Source: Gammaproteobacteria bacterium (GTDB lineage: Bacteria; Pseudomonadota; Gammaproteobacteria; Pseudomonadales; Halieaceae). Taken from it: a stretch of 64,000 nt of DNA. The DNA lies in contig JAIBDN010000002.1 in the NCBI GenBank assembly GCA_024686215.1, positions 1 to 64,000 on the forward strand, in the 5' to 3' direction. The translations under genes and the position numbers were made by a program. Below, in pieces: positions 19,213-29,192 of the stretch. How positions within the stretch are numbered: position 1 is the first letter of the stretch; each line of letters starts with the position of its first letter. The notes under the pieces are model-generated. The model worked only from the letters and a program-made list of their open reading frames with translations. It was not told the DNA's origin and did not search any database.

Positions 19213-19341
19213 GAAGCTATCCGGTGAAAAAAGCGCGAAGTATACGCCCTTTCGACGCTTGGCGCAGTCTAGCGGCAGTGCGCCGTCGCCTGCGACATAT
19301 TGACGCTGCATGTGCCTCGCGACAGCCTTTATACTATACCC

Positions 19342-20640
19342 GTGAAACATACCCAAGCCAGCTCACCTCGCGCCTACAGCCCCTCGCTGGACAATCTGCG
19401 CAACCTGCTGATCATCCGCGGCATTGCCCTGCTGGGTCAGACCGGGGTGCTCGCCTACGTGTTGCTGGCCAGCCGCACTACCGCCAGCCTGGTCGGCGTG
19501 ACGATCAGTCTGGCGCTTCTGGCTCTGCTCACCATAGCCAGCCTGTGGCGTACCACCCGCCCCTGGCCGGTTGCCGACAATGAATTTCTGGCGCAGCTGA
19601 TGGTCGATGTTCTCGGCTGGACCAGCCTGATGTACTTCAGTGGTGGGGCCAGCAATCCCTTTGTCTCCTATTACATAGTACCCCTGGTAATCGCCGCGGC
19701 AGTGCTGCCCTGGCGGCACACGTGGATAATTGCCGGCGCCTCACTCCTGGCCTACAGTTTGCTGCTGTACTTCTATGTGCCCTTCCCCCTGTTTACGCCT
19801 CACGCCGCCATGGGGCACGGTGATGGCACCAATGTGCATATCCTCGGTATGTGGTTTAACTTCCTGTTTAGCGCCGGTCTGATCACCTATTTTGTGGTGC
19901 GCATGGCCAGTACTTTGCGCCTACAGGACGCTCAGGCCGTGACCCAGCGTGAAGACCGTTTACGCGACGACCAGATCATGGCTGTGGCCAGCCTTGCCGC
20001 GGGCACTGCCCACGAGCTGGGTACGCCATTGTCGACTATGACCGTACTGGTAGATGAAATGTTGCAGGATCCGGACCTGCCTGACCAGGCCCAGCAGGAT
20101 TGCGAACTCCTCAAGGCGCAACTAACGCTCTGTAGAAGCACACTATCGGAGTTGAGTCGCACGGCGGAACTAAGCTCTGCACAGCACACCCGGCCTGTGG
20201 CTGCCGGTGATTTCGCGCGACAAACCCTGGAGCGCTGGGCGGTGCGCCGACCCGGTGTCATCTACAGCTTCGAGTGTGCCGTGAACAGCCCGGTACTCAA
20301 GCTGGATCCAACCATGCACCAGGCTCTGGAGAATTTGTTGAACAACGCCGCCGATAGCGGGTCGCAAAAAATAGCGCTTAGTGTCCACTGGACGACGCGC
20401 GAAGCCAGCATCAGGGTCCGTGACTGGGGTCCCGGCATCCGCGCGGAACTACTGGAACAACTGGGCAAACCCATTATTCACGCCGACAAATCGGGGCTGG
20501 GTATAGGCCTGATGCTGACTCAGGCCAGTGTGCAACGCCACGGTGGGCGCATTGAACTGCGCAATCTGCGCGAAGGTGGCACCCTGGCCACACTAACACT
20601 GCCGATCAACACACCCGAAGAAAGCAGCCCACAACAATGA
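19342..20640 (+). CDS. Redox sensor histidine kinase, RegB/PrrB/RoxS type
   Basis: The protein is about 432 residues from the GTG at 19342, which I prefer to the TTG at 19300. Six membrane helices occupy the first 200 residues, with the quinone-linked redox box GGASNPF between helices 3 and 4. A HisKA domain follows with the phospho-acceptor His in [15 protein letters not shown] (about residue 224), then an HATPase_c domain ([28 protein letters not shown]). A Cys in [11 protein letters not shown] falls at about residue 264, matching the redox-active Cys of RegB. Such kinases sense respiratory redox state and control respiration and carbon fixation or energy genes. It overlaps its response regulator by 4 nt. 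Confidence 0.88.
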   Translation: MKHTQASSPRAYSPSLDNLRNLLIIRGIALLGQTGVLAYVLLASRTTASLVGVTISLALLALLTIASLWRTTRPWPVADNEFLAQLMVDVLGWTSLMYFSGGASNPFVSYYIVPLVIAAAVLPWRHTWIIAGASLLAYSLLLYFYVPFPLFTPHAAMGHGDGTNVHILGMWFNFLFSAGLITYFVVRMASTLRLQDAQAVTQREDRLRDDQIMAVASLAAGTAHELGTPLSTMTVLVDEMLQDPDLPDQAQQDCELLKAQLTLCRSTLSELSRTAELSSAQHTRPVAAGDFARQTLERWAVRRPGVIYSFECAVNSPVLKLDPTMHQALENLLNNAADSGSQKIALSVHWTTREASIRVRDWGPGIRAELLEQLGKPIIHADKSGLGIGLMLTQASVQRHGGRIELRNLREGGTLATLTLPINTPEESSPQQ

Positions 20641-21173
20641 ACGAGAGCCTACAACGCATCCTGCTGGTTGACGATGATACGGTATTTACCGAGGTCATGA
20701 CGCGCGGACTGCAGCGCCGGGGTTTTACCACCCTGGCCTGTGACAGCGGTGATGAGGCATTGGCCAACTGCAGCGTTTTCAACCCCAGCCATATTCTTCT
20801 GGACCTCAACATGCCGGGTAGTTCCGGGCTAATTGCACTGCCGCAATTACTGGCGCTTGCACCGACGGCCAGACTTGTGGTCCTCACTGGCTACTCCAGT
20901 ATCGCCACCGCGGTGGAGGCGACCAGGGCAGGCGCAGTGAACTACCTGTGTAAACCCGCCAGTATTGACGAGATTCTACAGGCGTTCGAAGTCGGGGAGG
21001 ACCACTCGGCGGCGGTGCCAACAGACCCGATATCGGTAGAGCGCCTGGAGTGGGAACATATTCAACGGATACTCCAGGACCAGCATGGCAATATCTCGGC
21101 CACTGCCAGAGCCCTGGGAATGCACCGGCGCACCCTGCAGCGCAAACTGCACAAACGACCGGTGAAAAAGTAG
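20637..21173 (+). CDS. Response regulator, RegA/PrrA/RoxR type
   Basis: The protein is 178 residues. The receiver domain carries acidic residues in LLVDDDTVF, the phospho-acceptor Asp56 in HILLDLNMPG, the conserved Thr in VVLTGYSS, and the Lys in YLCKPAS. A short Pro/Ser linker leads to a Fis-like HTH, GNISATARALGMHRRTLQRK, which is the nearly invariant RegA-family DNA-binding helix. It is coupled to the kinase by an ATGA overlap and ends convergently with lipB. Together they form a complete two-component system, expected to regulate terminal oxidases and other redox-linked genes. Confidence 0.9.
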   Translation: MNESLQRILLVDDDTVFTEVMTRGLQRRGFTTLACDSGDEALANCSVFNPSHILLDLNMPGSSGLIALPQLLALAPTARLVVLTGYSSIATAVEATRAGAVNYLCKPASIDEILQAFEVGEDHSAAVPTDPISVERLEWEHIQRILQDQHGNISATARALGMHRRTLQRKLHKRPVKK

Positions 21174-21223
21174 CGGGAACGGGTAACCGTGCGCGGTGCA
21201 CTTAAGCGCATAAGCCGATTGGC

Positions 21224-21847
21224 TCAGTCGCGTAACTGCTGGGCCACAATCTCCAGCAGACGCCGCCCAATACCCTCCACATCCAGTTTGGCTTGGGGCA
21301 ACAGGCTGGCCATAGAGGTCACTTGCAGGCCCTGGTGACCACAAGGGTTGATGCGCTGAAATGGCTCCAGATCCATATCCACATTAAGCGACAGACCGTG
21401 GTAGCTGCAACCACGTCGCACGCGCAAGCCCAGTGCGGCGATTTTAGCATCGTCCACATAGACCCCGGGGGCGTCTGCTCTGGGCTTGCCGGCAATACCA
21501 TATTCCGCCAGCAGGTGCACGATGCTGCGCTCGATCAGGGTAACCAGGTCGCGCACGCCCAACTTGCTGCGCCGCAGATCCACCAGCAGGTATAGCACCC
21601 ACTGGCCCGGCCCGTGGTAGGTCACCTGACCACCGCGATCCACCTGAATAACAGGAATATCTGCGGGCGCCAGCACGTGTTCGGCCTTACCCGCCTGTCC
21701 CTGGGTAAACACCCGTGGGTGTTGTAACAGCCACAATTCGTCGGGCGTCTGCGCATCGCGCGAGTCAGTGAAAGCTTGCATTGCCTCCAGGGTGGGCAGG
21801 TATTCCACCTGTCCCAGTTCGCGCAACAACACTGGCGGCGCAGACAC
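21224..21847 (-). CDS. lipB: Octanoyl-[ACP]:protein N-octanoyltransferase LipB
   Basis: LipB is 207 residues and moves octanoate from acyl carrier protein to apo-lipoyl domains. Visible signatures are [18 protein letters not shown], the acyl-binding Lys in [19 protein letters not shown], and the active-site Cys in [14 protein letters not shown]. Length and order are normal. It lies 3 nt after ybeD and ends the leftward wall/NAD/lipoate cluster. The lipA gene that often follows lipB is not here; the next gene is the convergent response regulator. Confidence 0.95.
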   Translation of the reverse strand: MSAPPVLLRELGQVEYLPTLEAMQAFTDSRDAQTPDELWLLQHPRVFTQGQAGKAEHVLAPADIPVIQVDRGGQVTYHGPGQWVLYLLVDLRRSKLGVRDLVTLIERSIVHLLAEYGIAGKPRADAPGVYVDDAKIAALGLRVRRGCSYHGLSLNVDMDLEPFQRINPCGHQGLQVTSMASLLPQAKLDVEGIGRRLLEIVAQQLRD

Positions 21848-21850
21848 CGC

Positions 21851-22120
21851 CTATATCACCATCTTCACATGCCCGGTGGCCAACAGGTCCTGATGCAGAG
21901 CCTCCAGTTGTGCCACACCGGTAGCGGTAATAGTAATGGTAAGAGAAGTGAAGGTACCCTTGCTGCTGCCCCTGGCGACTACAGTCTCCTGGTCAAAACC
22001 CGGGGCATGGCGGGTAAACACTTCGAGGATAATTGACTCGAATTGATCACTGCTGGTGCCCAACACCTTGATCGGGTAGGCGCAGGGAAATTCTATCTTG
22101 GGGGGTTCCTGGTCCTGCAT
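21851..22120 (-). CDS. ybeD: YbeD (DUF493) family protein
   Basis: This 89-residue protein has the DUF493/YbeD pattern: PPKIEFPCAYPIKVLG near the start and SSKGTFTSLTITITATGVAQ in the middle, a ferredoxin-like fold reminiscent of ACT allosteric domains. Its biochemical role is unknown. The dacA-ybeD-lipB order is highly conserved in Gammaproteobacteria, suggesting a link to lipoylation or wall metabolism. It starts 22 nt after dacA and ends 3 nt before lipB. Confidence 0.9.
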   Translation of the reverse strand: MQDQEPPKIEFPCAYPIKVLGTSSDQFESIILEVFTRHAPGFDQETVVARGSSKGTFTSLTITITATGVAQLEALHQDLLATGHVKMVI

Positions 22121-22142
22121 AAGAACTGACTCCGGACTCTAC

Positions 22143-23303
22143 TCAGGTGCTGAACAGGGATGCTATCCACATCAACAACATATCCCAAAGGCGCGCGAAA
22201 AAACCGCCTGACTCCACCGCTTCCAGCGCTACTACCGGCGCACGGAACACCGTCTCACCATCCAGGCTGAGTGTCACCGTGCCCAGGGTATCCCCCACCA
22301 GCAGTGGGGCTACAATTTCCTTGTCTATATCCACACTGGTGACCAGGTGCTTTTGCTTGCCGCGTGGCAAAGTGAGCACAGTGGCGTCCACTAGCCCGGC
22401 GGAGACATAGTCCACCTGCCCTTTCCATACTCGAGGTTTTTCCAACTCGGTCATGGGCGCAAACATTTCACTGGTCTCATAGAAACGGAAACCGTAATTC
22501 AGCAAGCTGCGCGTTTCGTTCTTGCGCGTCCGAGTACTAGTGGTGCCCATCACTACCGAAATCAGGCGCATACCGCGGCGCTCGGCGGAGGCCACCAGGC
22601 AGTATCCCGCCTCTTCCGTATGGCCAGTTTTCAAACCATCCACTGTGGGGTCTTCGGACATCAAGGTATTGCGGTTGTACTGGCGAATATTGTTGTAGGT
22701 AAACTCACTCTCTTTGTAAATCGCATACTGCTCGGGGTGGTCATTGATCATCGCCTTGGCCAGCAGCGCCAGATCCCGAGCTGTGGTCACATGATCCGGA
22801 TGGGGCAGACCGTGGGTATTCACGTAATAGGAATCCACCATGCCCAATTTTTCAGCCTGGGTGTTCATCATCTCCACGAACACGGCCTCGCTACCAGCCA
22901 GGTGCTCAGCCACGGCCACGGTGGCATCGTTGCCTGAAGAAATCACGATACCGCGCTGCAGATCAGCGATGGACACGTCTTTGCCAGGTTCGATCCACAT
23001 TAGCGAAGAGCCCGCAAATAATGGGTTCTGCGACCAGGCGTTCTCGCTGATGGTCACCATATCGGATTCCTGGACGTTTCCCTCGGAAAGCTCCCTGGCC
23101 AGAATGTAGCTGGTCATCATTTTGGTCAAGCTGGCCGGCGGCAGAGGCATATCAGCATTTTGCTCGGCCAATATAGCGCCGCTACTGGCATCTATCAGTA
23201 AATAGGCCTTGGCTGCCACCTGGGGGGGAGACGGCACTGCGGTGGCGGCCTGGGTGCTAAGGGTGGCGCAAGCCAGAAGAATAGCTACTGCATATCGAAT
23301 CAT
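22143..23303 (-). CDS. dacA: D-alanyl-D-alanine carboxypeptidase, PBP5/6 type
   Basis: The protein is 386 residues. A signal peptide (cleavage near ATLSTQA-A, residue about 19) precedes a serine DD-peptidase domain with SLTK (in PPASLTKMM), SGN (VISSGNDATVA) and KTG (DGLKTGHTEEAG). A PBP5_C beta domain follows, and the extreme C-terminus (FFARLWDMLLMWIASLF) is an amphipathic membrane-anchoring helix. The enzyme trims the terminal D-Ala of peptidoglycan pentapeptides in the periplasm. It is 140 nt downstream of rlpA, a gap that may hold its own promoter, and 22 nt upstream of ybeD. Confidence 0.95.
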   Translation of the reverse strand: MIRYAVAILLACATLSTQAATAVPSPPQVAAKAYLLIDASSGAILAEQNADMPLPPASLTKMMTSYILARELSEGNVQESDMVTISENAWSQNPLFAGSSLMWIEPGKDVSIADLQRGIVISSGNDATVAVAEHLAGSEAVFVEMMNTQAEKLGMVDSYYVNTHGLPHPDHVTTARDLALLAKAMINDHPEQYAIYKESEFTYNNIRQYNRNTLMSEDPTVDGLKTGHTEEAGYCLVASAERRGMRLISVVMGTTSTRTRKNETRSLLNYGFRFYETSEMFAPMTELEKPRVWKGQVDYVSAGLVDATVLTLPRGKQKHLVTSVDIDKEIVAPLLVGDTLGTVTLSLDGETVFRAPVVALEAVESGGFFARLWDMLLMWIASLFST

Positions 23304-23443
23304 AGAAAATCGGGACCGTGGGAACGTATCGGGGAAGCGGCGAATGGTAACCCATGGATCAGCAATGCGAAAGAAACCTGGGACTTTTAGCGAATTGAGA
23401 AATCGCGTGTAAACTCGCTGGGAGTGTTCAGTAGGCTGCCGAA

Positions 23444-24253
23444 TCAGGGCAAAGGCTGTCCCGCAGTGTAACCATTCTGTTGCAGCTTCTGCTGCACAAC
23501 CAGCAATTCATCATTGTTTGCCACCGGGCCTACTCGCACGCGATAGAGCATAGCGCCGCCGGATTCAACAGGGCTGATAGAGACATCCGTGGTAAGCAGA
23601 GCCTGTAATTCACCCTGCAGACGCTGGGCCGAGACCTCGGACCCAAAAGCGCCCATTTGCAGGAAACGGTAATTACCGCTGGTGGTTCCCCTGCGGTCAT
23701 CAACGCCGGCGATGTTAAGTACCTCAACCTCCACCCGCGCCGTGCCCTGCTGCATATAGCCCAGCTTCACCGCCGCCGCATAAGACAGGTCGATCAGGCG
23801 ATCGCTGTGAAAAGGGCCGCGGTCATTGACCCTGACGACAACGCTGCGGCCGTTGTCGAGATTGGTCACCCGGGCATAACAGGGGATGGGCAGGGTTTTG
23901 TGAGCCGCGCTGGCCTGGTACAGGTCATAGATCTCGCCGTTCGAGGTCTTGTGGCCGTGAAACTTGGTGCCGTACCAGGAAGCCATACCCTGCTGTTTAT
24001 AGTTGCGTGGATTTTCCAGTATCGCGTACTCAACGCCATTGACCGTGTAGGGAGTCCTGTTACCCACCGCCAAAATCGGGTCAGGCCGGGGCACCGCATC
24101 GCTTACATCACCTGGAACAATGGCGCGCACCGGCGCAGCATCCTGCGCCTGAGGGTAGCGAGAGCCCTGATCCGGGGTTGGCGTAGGGGGAGATGAGCAC
24201 CCCGCCAGCAACATCAAGCCCAGCGCAAGTGCGGAGCCCGCGCGGTGCAGCAC
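23444..24253 (-). CDS. rlpA: Septal ring lytic transglycosylase RlpA (lipoprotein)
   Basis: The protein is 269 residues. A lipoprotein signal with lipobox LLAGC (Cys about residue 19) is followed by a Pro-rich linker, a double-psi beta-barrel domain (QGMASWYGTKFHGHKTSNGE, then VVRVNDRGPFHSDRLIDLS) and a C-terminal SPOR domain (RFLQMGAFGSEVSAQRL) that binds denuded septal glycan. RlpA cleaves glycan strands lacking stem peptides in pseudomonads. The GTG start shares one base with the mltB stop, so the pair is tightly coupled. It is typical of the mrdA-rodA-mltB-rlpA-dacA cluster. Confidence 0.94.
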   Translation of the reverse strand: MLHRAGSALALGLMLLAGCSSPPTPTPDQGSRYPQAQDAAPVRAIVPGDVSDAVPRPDPILAVGNRTPYTVNGVEYAILENPRNYKQQGMASWYGTKFHGHKTSNGEIYDLYQASAAHKTLPIPCYARVTNLDNGRSVVVRVNDRGPFHSDRLIDLSYAAAVKLGYMQQGTARVEVEVLNIAGVDDRRGTTSGNYRFLQMGAFGSEVSAQRLQGELQALLTTDVSISPVESGGAMLYRVRVGPVANNDELLVVQQKLQQNGYTAGQPLP

Positions 24254-25269
24254 TACCGACCAACCTCAGCCGCCAGGCGCTGGCTCAGTTGATAGACGCT
24301 CATAGCGTACATGGCGCTGTGGTTATAGCGGGTAATCACGTAAAAGTTGTGCAGACCAAGCCAGTATTCGTAGCCCTCACGCAATTCAAACTTCATTGCC
24401 GTAGCCATGGCCTCGGGGTCTACCTCCTCCCTGGCAACAATGCCCGCCGCTGCAAATTCGGCGACACTGCGCTGCGGCTTCAAATCCTTGCGTCCCTTTA
24501 CAAACAGCTGCTCTGGCGCATCTGCCGGAGCGTCGGCAGCCACCACCACTGTTTCACCACTGCGCCAACCGTGGCGCTTGAAGTAGTTGGCAACACTGCC
24601 AATCGCATCCACCGGGTTATTCCAGATATCAATGATGTCGTCGCCGTCAAAATCGATGGCGTACTCGCGGTAGCTACTGGGCATAAATTGTCCCAGGCCC
24701 ATGGCGCCGGCATAAGAGCCGGTAAGATCCAAAGGGTCAAAGCTCTGCTCGCGGGTCAGGAGCAGATAATTTTTCAGCTCGCTGGTAAAAAACTTTGACC
24801 GCGCAACGTGGTTGGACAACTCTGTGGGATAATCGAACGCCATCGAGGACAGGGCATCAATCACCCGGTAGCCGCCGGTAACCCGCCCATAGCGGGTCTC
24901 CACACCAATAATCGCCACTATGATTTCCGCCGGCACCCCCAGTTCGCTCTCGGCCCTGGCCAGCGCCTCACGGTGTTCATTGAAAAACGCCACCCCGCCC
25001 TTTTCCCGATCCTTATCAGCAAAAATCTCGCGATACTCCCACCAGGCCTTACTTTTTTCTGCCGGGCGGGTCATGGCCTTGAGCGCACTGTCCTGGCGCT
25101 CGGCCTGGGCAAATAACTGCAGCAGTTGCTCGCGATCAAAGCCTTCCTCACGCACCATTTCATCCACCAGCGCCAGGGCAGCAGGGTTTTCTGAGTAATT
25201 GTCAGCGGCGCAGGACTGGGCCATCCACAAGCATAAAATGGCGCAGGTTGTTTTCAGGCGTAAGGTCAT
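24253..25269 (-). CDS. mltB: Lytic murein transglycosylase B
   Basis: The protein is 338 residues. A short signal region ends near MAQSCAAD, where the Cys could be a weak lipobox. The SLT_2/MltB domain carries the catalytic Glu in IIGVETRYGRVTGGYRVID, followed by GSYAGAMGLGQFMPSSYRE and DGDDIIDIWNNPVDAIGSVA, the EF-hand-like calcium site of MltB. It cleaves peptidoglycan between MurNAc and GlcNAc, forming 1,6-anhydroMurNAc. It lies 57 nt downstream of rodA and overlaps rlpA by 1 nt. Confidence 0.94.
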   Translation of the reverse strand: MTLRLKTTCAILCLWMAQSCAADNYSENPAALALVDEMVREEGFDREQLLQLFAQAERQDSALKAMTRPAEKSKAWWEYREIFADKDREKGGVAFFNEHREALARAESELGVPAEIIVAIIGVETRYGRVTGGYRVIDALSSMAFDYPTELSNHVARSKFFTSELKNYLLLTREQSFDPLDLTGSYAGAMGLGQFMPSSYREYAIDFDGDDIIDIWNNPVDAIGSVANYFKRHGWRSGETVVVAADAPADAPEQLFVKGRKDLKPQRSVAEFAAAGIVAREEVDPEAMATAMKFELREGYEYWLGLHNFYVITRYNHSAMYAMSVYQLSQRLAAEVGR

Positions 25270-25326
25270 AAATCAGAACTCATTGTAGGTGCATAATTAT
25301 CGTTGAGCGGCGGCATATACGGGCTT

Positions 25327-26475
25327 CTACATGCCCTGCGCAACGGTGCGCTTTTCCGTGCTGACCGCCATCAGGATGCCAAAGCCCGCCATTAATGTAA
25401 CCACCGAGGTACCACCGGCGCTAACCAATGGCAGGGGCACGCCCACTACCGGTAGCAATCCGGCAACCATCCCCATGTTAACAAATATATATACGAAAAA
25501 CGTCAATGTCAGACTGCCCGCCATCATTCGGCCGTAACTGGTCTGGGCACGCAAGCCTATCCAGAATCCGCGCAACAGTATTAACAGGTACAGGGACATG
25601 AGCATCAGTATACCGCGCAGACCGAACTCCTCTGCCAACACAGCGATGATGAAATCGGTGTGGCTCTCCGGCAAAAAATCCAATTGCGATTGGGTTCCCT
25701 GCATCCAACCCTTACCCTGCCAGCCGCCAGAACCTATGGCTGTCTTGGACTGGATAATATTCCATCCCGCGCCCAATTTGTCGCTCTCGGGGTCAAGCAT
25801 GGTGAGAATACGCTGTTTCTGGTAGTCCTTGAGCACGAACACCCAGGCCGGCCAGGCGGATGCCACCGCCAGGACCGCGGCACCGAAAATATAGCGCAAG
25901 CCTATGCCCGCCATAAACAACACAAACAGGCCACTCGCGGCGATTAACAAGGCCGTACCCAGGTCAGGCTGTTGCAAAATCAGTAGCGCCGGCAGTCCCA
26001 CCAGGGCCAGTGCGATCAGTACAAACTTGAAGCGTGGCGGCAAAATTCGATCGGCCAGATACCAGGCCACGGCCATTGGCACCACCAGCTTCATGATCTC
26101 CGAAGGCTGGAAGCGAAAGCCGCCAATTTGCAGCCAACGCTGGGCACCCTTGGCCCCCACACCAAAAAACATCACCGCCAGCAATGTCCCCACACCCGCC
26201 AGATACAACCAGGGTGCCCAGCGCATATAACGCTGCAGACTGACCTGGGCACCCAGAATCATAATCACATAGGCCACAGCAAAATAACGGCCCTGGCGAA
26301 TCACCGCACCCATGCTCTGGCCGGAGGCGCTGTACAGCACAAACAAGCCATAGGCCGTGAGTGCCAACAACAGTAACAGCAGGGGTACGTCGATATGAAA
26401 ACGCATGGCGGTGCTGGGCCGCTCGGCCAGGTCTGATGAACCCTGGTGCGGCATCTGGCGAACATAATCCCCCAT
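25327..26475 (-). CDS. rodA: Peptidoglycan glycosyltransferase RodA (SEDS family)
   Basis: The protein is 382 residues with about ten membrane helices and SEDS motifs: GAQRWLQIGGFRFQPSEIMK in the first loop region and, later, EFGLRGIL and GVPLPLVSAGGTSVV. RodA polymerises glycan strands for lateral wall growth and works with PBP2. The conserved core begins at about residue 24 (MRFHIDVPLLLLLL), so a later ATG may be the real start; the present one shares a base with the mrdA stop. The gene belongs to the elongasome part of the cluster. Confidence 0.95.
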   Translation of the reverse strand: MGDYVRQMPHQGSSDLAERPSTAMRFHIDVPLLLLLLALTAYGLFVLYSASGQSMGAVIRQGRYFAVAYVIMILGAQVSLQRYMRWAPWLYLAGVGTLLAVMFFGVGAKGAQRWLQIGGFRFQPSEIMKLVVPMAVAWYLADRILPPRFKFVLIALALVGLPALLILQQPDLGTALLIAASGLFVLFMAGIGLRYIFGAAVLAVASAWPAWVFVLKDYQKQRILTMLDPESDKLGAGWNIIQSKTAIGSGGWQGKGWMQGTQSQLDFLPESHTDFIIAVLAEEFGLRGILMLMSLYLLILLRGFWIGLRAQTSYGRMMAGSLTLTFFVYIFVNMGMVAGLLPVVGVPLPLVSAGGTSVVTLMAGFGILMAVSTEKRTVAQGM

Positions 26476-28316
26476 CAGCCCGCCTCGCCCAGCAACCAGG
26501 TATCGATAACCGCCCGCGCTATAGGTGCTGCAGCACTGCTGCCGCCGCCGTTCTCAACGATGATGGCTACCGCGATGGTCGGGGCCTCCATGGGTGCAAA
26601 GGCAATAAACAGACCGTGGTGGCGATGCCGTTCCGCCACTTCATCCTCGTTATAAACGGCATTTTGGGCAATGCCAATCACCTGGGCGGTGCCGGTTTTT
26701 CCAGCCATGTCGTACTCGATGCCCTTGGACAGGTATTTCGCCGTGCCGCGTTTGCCGTGCACCACTTCGCGCATTCCCTCGTAAACTGCCAGCCAGTGTT
26801 CATCCTTGGCCACCAGGGGTTCCAGCAGGGGCGCGGCAACCGGTTCGCCATCTATGCTGCTGACCAGACGCGGCGTCTTGCGTTGCCCCTTACTGGCCAG
26901 CACACTGGTAGCCATCGCCAGTTGCATCGGCGTGGCCAGCACATAACCCTGGCCTATGCCGGCACTGATAGTTTCACCCGGGTACCAGACCTGGCCCATC
27001 GCTTCACGCTTCCAACGGGTCGAGGGTAGTACGCCGCTGCGCTCACTGGTGGTATCGACGCCGGTGCGCTCACCGAAGCCGTAGGGGGACATGTATTCGT
27101 GCATGCGATCGATAGTAAGGCGCCGCGCCAGGTCGTAAAAATACACGTCGCAGGACTCGGCAATAGCCATATTCAGGTCGACCCTGGGCGCATGACCGGT
27201 ACCGCGGATGCGCAAAATCCAGTCGCGATACCTGCGGCTATCCCCCGGCAATCGGTACCAGCCAGGATCGGGCACCGTACTTTCCGTGGTCACTAACCCT
27301 GACTCAAGTCCCGCCATACCCATCATCGGCTTGACCGTGGAACCGGGCGGGTACTGGCCCTGGATAGCGCGATTGAACAGCGGTACGTCGAGCGAGTCAC
27401 GCAAAGCACTGTAGTCTTTGGAACTGATCCCGTTGACAAACAGGTTGGTATCGAAGCCCGGTGTAGATACCAGCGCCAGTACGCCTCCGGTGAGCGGATC
27501 AATGGCAACCACCGCACCACGCCTGTCCCCCAGGGCCTCAACCGCTGCGCGCTGTATTCGAATATCAAGATGCAGGGTCAGGTCGGCACCAGGGACCGGC
27601 GCATGTCGTTCCAGCACGCGCAACACACGCCCATGGGCATTGCTCTCCACATTCTGGTAGCCGACCTCGCCGTGCAGTATGTCCTCGTAGTATTTTTCCA
27701 CCCCGACCTTACCCACATGGAAGGTTCCGCGGTAATCAGACTCATCCAGCTCAAAAGCCTCGCGTTCATTGATACGACCCACATATCCCAGGGCATGGGA
27801 AAACAACGCGCCATGCGGATAGTGCCGCAGCAATTGCGCATCTACCACCACACCGGGCAGCCGATAGCGATTCACCGCCAGGCGGGCACGTTCATCTTCA
27901 GTGAGCCGAAAACGCAGCGGCACCGCCTCATAGGGACGACGACGTTGCAGTTTCTTCTGAAAATTTTCCAGGTCGCCGGCGGAGATTGGCAGCAGACCCT
28001 GTAAGGCAGTGAGGGTGGCATCCAGATCGCTAACCCGCTCGCGCACGATCGAGAGAATAAAACTGGGGGTATTGTCCGCCAGCAGCACGCCGTTACGATC
28101 ATAAATGAGTCCGCGCTTGGGCGGCAATGGCTGCAACTGCACACGGTTGCGGTCGGATTGCGTACGGTAAGTCTCGTATTCAGTAATCTGCAGGGCGTAA
28201 TAGCGCGTCAGAATCACCGCCAGAAGAGCTAATACAATAGCGATGGCGGCAACGGTTCGGGCACTGTAGATCCGGGATTCGCGGTGCGGATCCTTAAGGG
28301 TGATGTGCTGGGGCAT
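26475..28316 (-). CDS. mrdA: Penicillin-binding protein 2
   Basis: The protein is 613 residues: a single N-terminal membrane helix (residues about 20-42), a PBP dimerisation/pedestal domain, and a transpeptidase domain with the nucleophile motif STVK (in YPPGSTVKPMMGM), the second motif SCD (AIAESCDVYFYDLA) and KTG (MAGKTGTAQVIG). PBP2 crosslinks new glycan in the lateral wall with RodA. It follows rlmH by 29 nt and overlaps rodA by 1 nt. All catalytic motifs are intact. Confidence 0.96.
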   Translation of the reverse strand: MPQHITLKDPHRESRIYSARTVAAIAIVLALLAVILTRYYALQITEYETYRTQSDRNRVQLQPLPPKRGLIYDRNGVLLADNTPSFILSIVRERVSDLDATLTALQGLLPISAGDLENFQKKLQRRRPYEAVPLRFRLTEDERARLAVNRYRLPGVVVDAQLLRHYPHGALFSHALGYVGRINEREAFELDESDYRGTFHVGKVGVEKYYEDILHGEVGYQNVESNAHGRVLRVLERHAPVPGADLTLHLDIRIQRAAVEALGDRRGAVVAIDPLTGGVLALVSTPGFDTNLFVNGISSKDYSALRDSLDVPLFNRAIQGQYPPGSTVKPMMGMAGLESGLVTTESTVPDPGWYRLPGDSRRYRDWILRIRGTGHAPRVDLNMAIAESCDVYFYDLARRLTIDRMHEYMSPYGFGERTGVDTTSERSGVLPSTRWKREAMGQVWYPGETISAGIGQGYVLATPMQLAMATSVLASKGQRKTPRLVSSIDGEPVAAPLLEPLVAKDEHWLAVYEGMREVVHGKRGTAKYLSKGIEYDMAGKTGTAQVIGIAQNAVYNEDEVAERHRHHGLFIAFAPMEAPTIAVAIIVENGGGSSAAAPIARAVIDTWLLGEAG

Positions 28317-28345
28317 GTAACCGGATTGCCTGACCTGTTATAAAT

Positions 28346-28816
28346 CTATTCGCGATGATACGGGTGGTTGACGGTGATTGTCCAAGCCCGATACAACTGT
28401 TCCGCCAATAATACGCGTACCAGGGGATGCGGCAGAGTAAGATCACTGAGCGACCAGCGCGTATCCGCCCGCTCCAGACAAGCCGGGCTGAGGCCATCCG
28501 GACCACCGATCAACACGCTGTAGTTGTCCCCCGACATTTGCCAGGATTGTAACTGTCGCGCCAATTGCTCAGTGGAAATACGTTTACCTTTCACATCCAG
28601 GGCCACCACGCGGTCCCCGGAGGGCACAGCTTTGAGCTGCTGCTCTCCCTCTTTAGCCGATAATTGCCGGGCGTTATTATCCTTGCCGCGCTTGGCCAGG
28701 GGGATCTCGCGCCAGTCAACTTGCAGTTCACGAGGCATACGTCGGGCGTATTCATCGACGCCCTGCTCTACCCACGGCGGCATTTTAGTGCCCACCGCAA
28801 TGATGCTTAAGCGCAT
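28346..28816 (-). CDS. rlmH: 23S rRNA pseudouridine-1915 N3-methyltransferase RlmH
   Basis: RlmH is a 156-residue SPOUT methyltransferase. The SAM-binding knot is visible in [14 protein letters not shown] and in the C-terminal [20 protein letters not shown], and it ends in the invariant PYHRE. It methylates pseudouridine 1915 in helix 69 of 23S rRNA on assembled 70S ribosomes. It starts at the last base of rsfS (1-nt overlap) and precedes mrdA, as in many Gammaproteobacteria. Confidence 0.96.
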   Translation of the reverse strand: MRLSIIAVGTKMPPWVEQGVDEYARRMPRELQVDWREIPLAKRGKDNNARQLSAKEGEQQLKAVPSGDRVVALDVKGKRISTEQLARQLQSWQMSGDNYSVLIGGPDGLSPACLERADTRWSLSDLTLPHPLVRVLLAEQLYRAWTITVNHPYHRE

Positions 28817-29151
28817 CAGGCAGGGGATTCAGGATTGACCCAGAGCCGTTCCAGATCGTAGAAATCGCGCGTAGCCGGCAACATAACGTGCACCACCACA
28901 TCACCAAAATCCACCAGCACCCAGTCGCCTTCACCTTCGCCTTCCACGCCAATGGGTCGCATACCCTGACTCTTGGCCTCCATGCAGACGTTGTTCGCCA
29001 GGGATTTCACGTGTCGATTGGAGGTGCCACTGGTGATCACCAGGTAATCCATGACGTCCGTGAGGCCCGTCACATCCAGTGTTACCGTATTGACAGCCTT
29101 GAGGTCGTCCAGCGCCTCAATGATCAGTTTCTTGAGTTGTTCAGCTTCCAT
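28816..29151 (-). CDS. rsfS: Ribosomal silencing factor RsfS
   Basis: RsfS is 111 residues of the Iojap/RsfS family. Conserved stretches are [37 protein letters not shown] and [19 protein letters not shown]. It binds L14 of the large subunit and blocks subunit joining in starvation. It is 41 nt downstream of nadD and overlaps rlmH by 1 nt. Length and motifs are normal. Confidence 0.96.
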   Translation of the reverse strand: MEAEQLKKLIIEALDDLKAVNTVTLDVTGLTDVMDYLVITSGTSNRHVKSLANNVCMEAKSQGMRPIGVEGEGEGDWVLVDFGDVVVHVMLPATRDFYDLERLWVNPESPA

Positions 29152-29192
29152 GCAGCCAGCTTACCTTGGGTTTCATTCAGTGCAACGCCTAT

